Shown piece after piece: positions 1-4,597 of a DNA stretch of 5,159 nucleotides. Location: assembly GCA_944389715.1 (NCBI GenBank), contig CALXNI010000093.1:1-5159 (forward strand). The letters are read 5' to 3'. Below the pieces are notes generated by a model that was not told the origin of the DNA, did not search any database, and worked only from the letters and a program-made list of their open reading frames with translations. Within the stretch, counting starts at the first letter, position 1, and the number at the start of each line of letters is the position of its first letter. A program made the position numbers and the translations under genes. This stretch comes from an uncultured Clostridia bacterium (GTDB taxonomy: Bacteria > Bacillota > Clostridia > TANB77 > CAG-508).

Positions 1-823
1 AAAGATTACATCCTTTTCCTCCGCATTTAAAACAGCTAACATCTACTTCATAGCTTGGCTCTGTAAAAGGGAAATAACTTGGTCTAAATCTTAACTTAGA
101 ATTTTCTCCAAGCATTTTTTTAACAAACACCTCTAACGTACCTTTTAAATGTGCTAAGTTTATATTTTTATCTATTAAAAGTCCCTCTACTTGACCAAAT
201 TGATGTGAGTGTGTTGCATCATCATCTCTTCTATATGTTTTTCCTGGGCAAATTACTCTAATTGGTGTTTTTTCTTCATTTGCTATCATTACTCTTGCTT
301 GAACTGCTGATGTTTGAGTTCTAAGTAAATGTTCTGGGTCTACATAGAAACTATCTTGCATATCTCTTGCTGGGTGCCCTTTTGGAAGATTTAATCTTTC
401 AAAGCAATATTCATCGGTTTCTAATTCTGGGCCATCTACTACATCATATCCCATAGATACAAATATATCTTCTACTTCTTCAATAATTCTATTTATTGGG
501 TGTTTACTTCCTCTTTTAATTTTTGTACTTGGAAGTGTTATATCAATTTTTTCTTTTTCTAATTTTTCATTTAAAGCTTGTTCTTTTAAGGTTTCTTCGT
601 TTTCTTTAATTTTAGTTTCTAATTCATCCCTTACACTATTTACTAGGGCTCCAATTGCAGGTCTTTCCTCTGCTGATAAATCTTTCATTCCCTTTAGAAC
701 CGCTGTAAGTTCACCTTTTTTTCCTAAGTATTTAACTCTTACATCATTTAATTCTTGAAGAGTTTTTGCGTTTTCAATTTCGCTTATTGCATTCTCTTTA
801 ATTTTAGCAATTTTTTCTTTCAT
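1..823 (-). CDS. pheS: Phenylalanyl-tRNA synthetase alpha subunit (3' end cut off by window edge)
   Basis: Charges tRNA-Phe with phenylalanine in the cytoplasm, as the catalytic alpha subunit of the alpha2-beta2 enzyme. The first 274 residues are visible, against a usual length near 340, so roughly 65 C-terminal residues and the stop are off the left edge. Residues 1-85 are the Lys/Glu-rich N-terminal coiled-coil arm that grips tRNA. HPI at 108-110 opens the class II core, LPKGHPARDMQDSFYV follows at about 146-161, and the class II motif 2 region YRRDDDATHSHQF runs from 197. The end shows C264-x2-C267-x4-C272 in a Gly-rich stretch, typical of Firmicute PheS. The ATG at 823 is preceded by AAAGGAAGG at good spacing. 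Control is by the phenylalanine T-box about 450 bases upstream. pheT would be expected beyond the window. Identification is secure. Confidence 0.97.
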   Translation of the reverse strand, partial: MKEKIAKIKENAISEIENAKTLQELNDVRVKYLGKKGELTAVLKGMKDLSAEERPAIGALVNSVRDELETKIKENEETLKEQALNEKLEKEKIDITLPSTKIKRGSKHPINRIIEEVEDIFVSMGYDVVDGPELETDEYCFERLNLPKGHPARDMQDSFYVDPEHLLRTQTSAVQARVMIANEEKTPIRVICPGKTYRRDDDATHSHQFGQVEGLLIDKNINLAHLKGTLEVFVKKMLGENSKLRFRPSYFPFTEPSYEVDVSCFKCGGKGCNL

Positions 824-846
824 ATAAACCTTCCTTTCTGTTATTA

Positions 847-912
847 GGAAATTTCCAGGGACTGCCTAAGAATTTTCTGAAGGAAAATTCTAGGGACTGT
901 CCTGAAATTTCC
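847..912. repeat. Nested palindromic repeat, GGACAGTCCC family, copy 1
   Basis: The outer arms 847-859 and 901-912 (GGAAATTTCC type) are inverted copies with one bulged base. The inner arms 869-877 and 883-891 (AGAATTTTC/GAAAATTCT) form a perfect 9-bp stem with a 5-base loop. Between them GGGACTG occurs twice (858-864 and 893-899). The minus strand shares 16 bases, GGACAGTCCCTAGAAT, with the element at 2162-2220, so the two belong to one family with different outer arms. It ends about 10 bases before the pheS Shine-Dalgarno and would fold in the pheS leader mRNA. Repeats of this look are common between genes in Clostridia. No transposase gene is present in the window, so how it moved is unknown. 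Confidence 0.8.
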
Positions 913-938
913 AAACGTTTTGGTAATTCCATCGAAGA

Positions 939-1186
939 GCGGACGACCACAGGTCGCCCCTACAACGTTTGTAATTGTTTTTCATATTTATTTCGGGTCG
1001 CCGTGGGCAGCGACCCCTACAGCGTTTGTAATAATTTTAACATGTTGTTACGGGCGATTAAAATCGCCCCTACAACGTTTGCAATATGTTTATTCTGCAA
1101 TTTTATGCGGGTCGCCGGGAACGTCGACCCCTACAACATTTGCAATAAATTTGGTATTTTTCGGACGGCAGATTGCCGTCCCTACA
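939..1186. repeat. Array of five GC-rich hairpins ending in CCCCTACA
   Basis: Five stem-loops lie in the same orientation at 941-960, 995-1016, 1052-1069, 1109-1130 and 1163-1181, starting 54, 57, 57 and 54 bases apart. Each is followed by (C)CCCTACA, and units 1-4 continue as ACGTTTGTAAT or a close variant (GCGTTTGTAAT, ACGTTTGCAAT, ACATTTGCAAT). The stems differ but pair: GGGTCGC/GCGACCC, GGGCGATT/AATCGCCC, GGGTCG/CGACCC, GGACGGCA/TGCCGTCC. Unit 1 has one mismatch (A943 against C957). The linkers between units are AT-rich. The base composition is far from that of the neighbouring genes. With the palindrome at 847 and the 7-base repeat at 1197 it fills the 450-base gap between the pheS T-box and pheS. 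No gene or second promoter was seen in this gap. Likely REP- or MITE-like; the function is unknown. Confidence 0.85.
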
Positions 1187-1196
1187 TTTTTAAATT

Positions 1197-1224
1197 CTAA
1201 TCTCCAACCTCTAACCTCTAATCT
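1197..1224. repeat. Four tandem copies of a 7-base repeat (CTAACCT)
   Basis: CTAATCT, CCAACCT, CTAACCT and CTAATCT follow each other without gaps, then CTA. The run has C and T on one strand apart from its A positions. It directly follows the last hairpin of the array (linker TTTTTAAATT) and looks like part of the same composite repeat block, not a coding or regulatory site. Between it and the T-box terminator (1225-1276) there is only AT-rich sequence, with a small palindrome, ACAAATT/AATTTGT, at 1232-1247. Confidence 0.7.
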
Positions 1225-1276
1225 CTAAAATACAAATTACAATTTGTTTTACCATTTAAATTTTATTTTATTTAAC

Positions 1277-1306
1277 AAAAAAACGTCCTAATACATCATA
1301 GGACGT
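1277..1306 (-). terminator. T-box-controlled intrinsic terminator upstream of pheS
   Basis: On the minus strand ACGTCCTA and TAGGACGT form a perfect 8-bp stem (arms 1306-1299 and 1290-1283) with an 8-base loop, followed by a run of seven T (1283-1277). It lies just after the T-box sequence GGTGGTACCACG, the standard position for the terminator that competes with the antiterminator. It should stop transcription when tRNA-Phe is charged. Confidence 0.92.
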
Positions 1307-1537
1307 CTTTTTTACGTGGTACCACCTAAATTTATTAATTAAAAATAATTAACCTCATTTATTGCTTTTAACGCTAGCAAGCGCCTTTACCTACTATTAT
1401 TTCAATAAAAGACCTAAAAAGTGAAATTTCAAATAAACCTGTATTAAATAGGCTCTCAGCCCATGACCTATTCTCTCTTAAATATTCTCGTGTTTATCCT
1501 ACTTTGCTTTTTCAAACGGCTTTATATTCAAATTATG
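1277..1537 (-). promoter_or_regulatory. T-box riboswitch, phenylalanine-specific, controlling pheS
   Basis: A leader RNA that binds uncharged tRNA and permits read-through into pheS. On the minus strand the Stem I 5' side carries AGTAGGATAAACACGAG and a GAGAGA motif. AAAAAG/CTTTTT and GATAAAC/GTTTATT can close the helices on either side of the specifier loop. In that loop GAAATTTCAC holds TTC (Phe) at 1425-1423, followed by the usual A. CGCTTGCTAGCG (about 1383-1372) gives a small hairpin like Stem III. The antiterminator sequence GGTGGTACCACG lies near 1326-1315. Its TGGT bulge presents U, which pairs with the A73 discriminator of tRNA-Phe. Specifier, discriminator and downstream gene therefore agree. 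The 5' end is estimated from the promoter. It is odd that the first codon of pheS is about 450 bases beyond the terminator. Confidence 0.93.
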
Positions 1538-1543
1538 TTTAAT

Positions 1544-1572
1544 ATATTATCATATTTTTTAACTTAATACAA
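1544..1572 (-). promoter_or_regulatory. Sigma-A-type promoter for the T-box/pheS leader
   Basis: -35 TTGTAT (1572-1567), a 17-base spacer and -10 TAATAT (1549-1544), with the start expected near 1537. The -35 box lies inside the last codons of maf. No terminator separates maf from this leader, so maf transcripts may also run into the T-box. Called from sequence match and position only. Confidence 0.65.
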
Positions 1573-2144
1573 TAGTTTTATTCAATATTTCCAATTTCTC
1601 TATATCTAATCCAACTACTGAATTATATGACCCTTCTATTTTTTCTATAAATTTACTTCCTATTCCTTGTACTGCATATGAACCTGCTTTATCCATTGGT
1701 TCTTTTGTTTTTATATAATCTAATATTTCTTCATCTGTCATTGGTCTCATATAAACTTTACTCTTTGTAAAATCACTTTCTTTTATCGTTTTTCCATCTT
1801 TTTTAATTACAACAGCTAACCCAGAATACACATAGTTTACATTTCCTTGTAAACTCTTTAGAGTATTATATGCGTCTTTTTCATCTTTTGGCTTTCCTAA
1901 TATTCTATTCTCAAAATAAACTATTGTATCTCCACCAATTACTATTAATTCTTCATATTTATTTTGAATTCTATTAAATACCTCTTCTGCTTTAGAAATT
2001 GCTAATTTTTTTACGAGTTTTTCTGGGCTGTTTTCTTTTATGGTAGTTTCGTCAAAATTACTCGTTATCACTTCAAAATCTTTTACAATTTTTCCGTAAT
2101 AATTCTTTTCTTCTTGGAGAATTTGATGCTAATATAACTTTCAT
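1559..2144 (-). pseudogene. maf: Maf-family nucleotide pyrophosphatase, broken by a +1 frameshift near the 5' end
   Basis: Maf proteins hydrolyse dTTP, UTP or modified nucleoside triphosphates to monophosphates (house-cleaning) and are linked to septum control. The true start is ATG 2144, with GGAAGG eight bases upstream, giving MKVILASNSPRRKELL, the family's N-terminal signature. In that frame a stop follows after 23 codons (2075-2073). Removing one A from the A5 run at 2093-2089 joins it to the long downstream frame and gives a normal 194-residue protein: SNSPRR at 7-12, GGDTIV with the Asp near 72, LGKP near 82-85, and a GSYAVQGIG...FIEKIEG...VVGL C-terminal block. All family motifs are intact, so the break is recent or an assembly error. 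GTG 2071 is only an internal Val, and a protein starting there would lack the active-site SNSPRR. It follows rpiB by 77 bases and is probably cotranscribed. Confidence 0.9.
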
Positions 2145-2161
2145 AGTTTATTCCTTCCATT

Positions 2162-2220
2162 ACGATTCAGGACAGTCCCCTTTTGTCCATTGACAAAAGA
2201 GGGACAGTCCCTAGAATCGT
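2162..2220. repeat. Nested palindromic repeat, GGACAGTCCC family, copy 2
   Basis: The outer arms ACGATTC (2162-2168) and GAATCGT (2214-2220) are perfect inverted copies. The inner arms CTTTTGTC (2180-2187) and GACAAAAG (2192-2199) make a perfect 8-bp stem with a CATT loop. GGACAGTCCC lies on both sides (2170-2179 and 2202-2211). It fills nearly all of the gap between the rpiB stop and the maf ribosome binding site. No T run follows the stem in the direction of transcription, so it is not a typical intrinsic terminator, though it could slow ribosomes or protect an mRNA end. Confidence 0.85.
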
Positions 2221-2221
2221 C

Positions 2222-2668
2222 TTACTTCATATTTTCGTTTTCTATTTCTGCTACTAAGTCTAATCTTTCCTTATGTCTTCCACCTTCAAATTCTGTTGCT
2301 ATCCACATTCTCACTATTGCTATTGCTTCTCCTGTAGTAATATAATCTGCTCCAAGTGCTAAAACGTTTGTGTCATTATGCATTCTTGAAAATTTTGCTG
2401 CTTCTTCACAAAAACATGGTGCGCTTCTTATTCCTTTAAATTTATTTGCTACCATTGCCATTCCATATCCAGACCTGCATATTAGTATTCCCCTATCACA
2501 TTTTTTGCTTTGTACTGCTTTTGATACTTCTTTTGCAATATTAGGATAATCTACTCTTTCTTCTGAATATGTTCCAAAATCTTTATATTTTATATCCTTT
2601 TCATCAAAATATTTTTTTATTTCTTCTTTTAATTTGTATCCCCCATGATCACTACCAATTGCTATCAT
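2222..2668 (-). CDS. rpiB: Ribose-5-phosphate isomerase B
   Basis: Interconverts ribose 5-phosphate and ribulose 5-phosphate in the non-oxidative pentose phosphate pathway (RpiB/LacA/LacB family, cytoplasmic). The 148-residue length is normal. SDHGG at 6-10 carries the substrate-binding Asp7 and His8. ILICRSGYGMAMVANKFKGIR at about 61-81 holds the catalytic Cys64, with Ser66 where many members have Thr, and the anion-hole glycines. His97-Asn98 sits in RMHNDTNVLALGAD, and GGRHKERL (129-136) supplies the phosphate-binding Arg131 and Arg135. The ATG at 2668 has a strong AAGGAGGA Shine-Dalgarno. It has its own promoter, and maf follows across a palindromic repeat. An allose- or galactose-6-phosphate isomerase is a less likely reading, since no sugar operon surrounds it. 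Substrate preference cannot be proved from sequence. Confidence 0.94.
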   Translation of the reverse strand: MIAIGSDHGGYKLKEEIKKYFDEKDIKYKDFGTYSEERVDYPNIAKEVSKAVQSKKCDRGILICRSGYGMAMVANKFKGIRSAPCFCEEAAKFSRMHNDTNVLALGADYITTGEAIAIVRMWIATEFEGGRHKERLDLVAEIENENMK

Positions 2669-2698
2669 AACAATTCCTCCTTATCTTTACTCATTTTT

Positions 2699-2727
2699 AT
2701 ACTATCACAATAATTCGTTTAATTCAA
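2699..2727 (-). promoter_or_regulatory. Sigma-A-type promoter for rpiB
   Basis: -35 TTGAAT (2727-2722), exactly 17 bases, then -10 TAGTAT (2704-2699), giving a start near 2692 and a leader of about 24 bases that includes the Shine-Dalgarno. It begins right after the terminator of the lipoprotein gene, which supports an independent rpiB-maf unit. Confidence 0.65.
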
Positions 2728-2730
2728 TAG

Positions 2731-2767
2731 AAAAATCTTGGTATATGAATTTATACACCAAGATTTT
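2731..2767 (-). terminator. Intrinsic terminator of the lipoprotein gene
   Basis: Inverted arms AAAATCTTGGT (2732-2742) and ACCAAGATTTT (2757-2767) form an 11-bp perfect stem. Transcription from the right ends in five T (2735-2731). The stop codon of the lipoprotein gene lies about 20 bases before the stem. The symmetric A and T tails could make it work in both directions, but no plus-strand gene uses it here. Confidence 0.85.
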
Positions 2768-2788
2768 AAAATTATTTTTAATAATTAA

Positions 2789-3442
2789 TTATTGATTTGC
2801 TAAAGTATAATCTGATGGTATTTCAAATAAATTGTCGTCTACTTCTGCTGATAAAGCATTTACTGCCATTTCTTCTTCTGTTCCATCTTCATATATTATT
2901 TTAATATATTTTAAATCGTCTCCTGTAAAGTAATACTTTTCAGTTGTTCCATCGTCTAATTTATACTCTTCGTAATCGTATTCTGTTCCATCAATTGCTT
3001 CTTTGCCTGTTTGGAAGTCTCTATCATATATTTGTTGTAAGTTTTCTTTAGATATAATCATTGTGTCTTCTCCAAAAACGCTTTCATCTTTACCTTCTGA
3101 AGTCATATACATTTTTTGATCCTCTAAAATCATATAAGTTACATTGTCCTTATACATCATAGAAACATTTTGACTAGCAGAAGTGATATTTGTATAAAGA
3201 TTTTCTCCTTTTTTTGCCATTGTAATTGTTTCTATTCCTTCTTCATCATCTAGCTCACCTTCTAAAGATATAATATAATTATCTCCAGAAAATGCATTGT
3301 TTAATGCGTTATAAGCTTTAGAAATTTTTTGTTCTTGTTCTTGAACTTTATTCTCTTCATTGTCGTTACTACAACCTGTTATTATAAATGCCAAAGATAC
3401 TATAAGAGCAATAATTAAACCTAATTTTAGTAATTTTTTCAT
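2789..3442 (-). CDS. Predicted lipoprotein, LolA-like appearance, function unknown
   Basis: A 217-residue protein with a lipoprotein export signal: Lys-rich start, hydrophobic residues 8-21, and lipobox ITGC with the lipidated Cys24. It should sit on the outer face of the cell membrane. Residues 25-45 form an Asn/Glu/Gln-rich linker. The rest is acidic and beta-rich with alternating strands: tests such as YIISLEGEL, LYTNITSASQ, TYMILEDQKMYMT, EYDYEEYKLDDGTTEKYYF and LKYIKIIYEDGT, ending in VDDNLFEIPSDYTL. This order and the final 'F-x-I-P-x-x-Y' are typical of LolA/LppX-like lipid- or ligand-carrying beta folds, but the match is by pattern only. ATG 3442 follows AGGGGTG at nine bases. It is a single-gene unit with its own promoter and terminator. 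Being a lipoprotein is sure; its task is not known. Confidence 0.88.
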   Translation of the reverse strand: MKKLLKLGLIIALIVSLAFIITGCSNDNEENKVQEQEQKISKAYNALNNAFSGDNYIISLEGELDDEEGIETITMAKKGENLYTNITSASQNVSMMYKDNVTYMILEDQKMYMTSEGKDESVFGEDTMIISKENLQQIYDRDFQTGKEAIDGTEYDYEEYKLDDGTTEKYYFTGDDLKYIKIIYEDGTEEEMAVNALSAEVDDNLFEIPSDYTLANQ

Positions 3443-3447
3443 ATTTT

Positions 3448-3507
3448 ATTACACCCCTTTTATTATATTATAGTGTAATTATTTCATATCTCTTTATTTC
3501 TTGTCAA
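3448..3507 (-). promoter_or_regulatory. Promoter of the lipoprotein gene with an ATTACAC/GTGTAAT inverted repeat
   Basis: A perfect -35 TTGACA lies at 3507-3502. With an 18-base spacer it meets AATAAT (3483-3478), one mismatch from consensus. A perfect TATAAT at 3472-3467 is 29 bases from TTGACA and has no good -35 of its own. The arms ATTACAC (3479-3473) and GTGTAAT (3454-3448) are perfect 7-base inverted copies, 18 bases apart. They bracket the start region, and the second arm overlaps the AGGGGTG ribosome binding site. This could be an operator or a hairpin that hides the site. Confidence 0.45.
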
Positions 3508-3534
3508 GGAATTCACATCTATATTATTCGACTT

Positions 3535-3936
3535 TTATTTTATAAATTCCTTATATATTTTGTTTATATCTGTTTCGTCTTTGAATTTAGACTCCATTGG
3601 GCACATTCCAGTTTTATCTTTATTTTTTACATAATCTATTAATTCCCCATATTCATATGTAATATTATATTCTTCCAGAACTGGTATTGCTATTTTACTT
3701 AATTTTAAAGTATATAATTCTTTTACACCTGCTTTTGCCATTATAGATGCCGCAACTTTTCCTATCATTCTATCTGCAACTGTTGCTCCTTTTAGTCCAT
3801 CTTTATTTTGAGTCAGTATTTCTACCAAATCCTTTACACGTTCTTGATAGTACTCATTTATATTACCATCTTTTAAAACAACTAATGAAGCATTTTTTTC
3901 TTTTAAATCCTCTTTTACCTTTTCTAAATTAGTCAT
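3535..3936 (-). CDS. DUF1893 family protein
   Basis: A 133-residue soluble protein matching the DUF1893 pattern: ASLVVLKDGNI at 16-26, a helical middle, KGATVADRMIGKVAASIMAKAGVKELY at 49-75, ISK-like LSKIAIPVLEEYNITYEYGELIDYV at 79-103, and the C-terminal TGMCPMES with Cys112 at 109-116. As far as I recall, a Thermotoga member has a cytidine-deaminase-like fold without known activity; this cannot be confirmed here. No reaction is assigned to the family. Its ATG overlaps the end of the ECF S-component gene by 8 bases (the upstream stop TAA lies at 3931-3929), with an AAAGGAAT Shine-Dalgarno inside that gene, so translation is probably coupled. No terminator is seen after it before the lipoprotein promoter. 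Confidence 0.9.
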   Translation of the reverse strand: MTNLEKVKEDLKEKNASLVVLKDGNINEYYQERVKDLVEILTQNKDGLKGATVADRMIGKVAASIMAKAGVKELYTLKLSKIAIPVLEEYNITYEYGELIDYVKNKDKTGMCPMESKFKDETDINKIYKEFIK

Positions 3937-4495
3937 TTAATTTTATTCCTTTCTTTATTGAGCTAGCAATAAATGGTACAAATGCTAATTGAATTAATAG
4001 TCCTGGTATTCCTACTCTTACTGCATCTAGCACTCCTGAACTTCCAGCTAGACTAAATCCAAATATATTTCCTGCTACAAATAATACTCCTGCATAAAGT
4101 ACTCTTCCTATTACTAAACTTAAAATTAAAGAAACATATGAATTGAATTTTTTATTAAATGCTCCTAATAATAATGCATATAATAGTAATTCTATTAGCA
4201 TATATGGTAATCTTGCAAGTGTTGGCATTCCTGTTAATAAGTAACTAAATACTATTGATACTCCTGCAACTACACTTCCACTAATTACTCCAAATGTTAA
4301 TGCCGCAATTAAAACTGCTATATGCATTGGCAAATATGTTGCTCCTGCTGTAGCTCCTGCAAGAACATGAAATATCCTAGGTAAAGCTATTCCTATTCCT
4401 GATAATAAAACTGTTCCAACAACTGTCTTACCTGTTTTTGTTCCTATCCATTCTGCTAATTTTGAGTTTTTAATTCCTGTTAATACTTTTTCCAT
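3929..4495 (-). CDS. ECF transporter S component (substrate-binding membrane subunit)
   Basis: An integral membrane protein of 188 residues, with about six hydrophobic segments near 24-44, 53-70, 72-90, 97-114, 121-147 and 162-181. It has the substrate-specific S-subunit signature: IGIALPRIFHVLAG (34-47), YLPMHIAVLIAALTFG (54-69), a Gly-rich helix SGSVVAGVS, SYLLTGMP (84-91) and a downstream MLIELLLYALLLG. It should bind a vitamin or similar small compound and work with a shared EcfA/A'/T module that is not in this window. The substrate cannot be told from sequence. A strong AAGGAGGA precedes ATG 4495. It overlaps the DUF1893 gene, and the DUF362 gene lies 102 bases upstream, across one GC-rich hairpin repeat. 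No clear promoter was found in that gap. Confidence 0.9.
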   Translation of the reverse strand: MEKVLTGIKNSKLAEWIGTKTGKTVVGTVLLSGIGIALPRIFHVLAGATAGATYLPMHIAVLIAALTFGVISGSVVAGVSIVFSYLLTGMPTLARLPYMLIELLLYALLLGAFNKKFNSYVSLILSLVIGRVLYAGVLFVAGNIFGFSLAGSSGVLDAVRVGIPGLLIQLAFVPFIASSIKKGIKLND

Positions 4496-4545
4496 AAAAT
4501 TTTCCTCCTTTAAATTATATAAGAATTTTATTTTTTCTATTTTTT

Positions 4546-4573
4546 CGGGTCGCCCAAGGGTGCGACCCCTACA
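4546..4573. repeat. Single GC-rich hairpin ending in CCCCTACA
   Basis: GGGTCGC (4547-4553) and GCGACCC (4562-4568) form a perfect 7-bp stem with an inner CC/GG extension possible, followed by CCCCTACA. It is the same family and orientation as the array at 939-1186; its stem has the same sequence as array unit 2, with a different loop. It stands alone in the 102-base gap between the DUF362 and ECF genes. No T run follows the stem on the minus strand, so it is not an obvious terminator. Confidence 0.8.
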
Positions 4574-4597
4574 TTGACAAATAAATTCTATATTATT

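Noticed and set aside
939..1186. Possible CRISPR array because of regular 51-61 base spacing
   Set aside because: The conserved part is a hairpin whose stem varies between units, the linkers are short and AT-rich, and no cas gene is near. True CRISPR repeats would be almost identical.
920..1228. Open frame of 102 residues on the plus strand with repeated PTTFVI/PTAFVI/PTTFAI-like peptides
   Set aside because: The peptide repeats are the translation of the CCCCTACAACGTTTG tails of the hairpin array. There is no ribosome binding site and no family match, and the third unit is in another frame.
2069..2071. GTG as the start of maf
   Set aside because: It is the Val of the conserved FEVI stretch inside the repaired Maf protein. 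A better start with signature residues and Shine-Dalgarno is at 2144.
2158..2160. ATG at 2160 as an alternative maf start
   Set aside because: It is in a different frame, lies over the ribosome binding site and stops after about 25 codons with no Maf-like residues.
2162..2220. Terminator between rpiB and maf
   Set aside because: The palindrome is strong, but no T run follows on the transcribed side and it matches a repeat family found elsewhere in the window.
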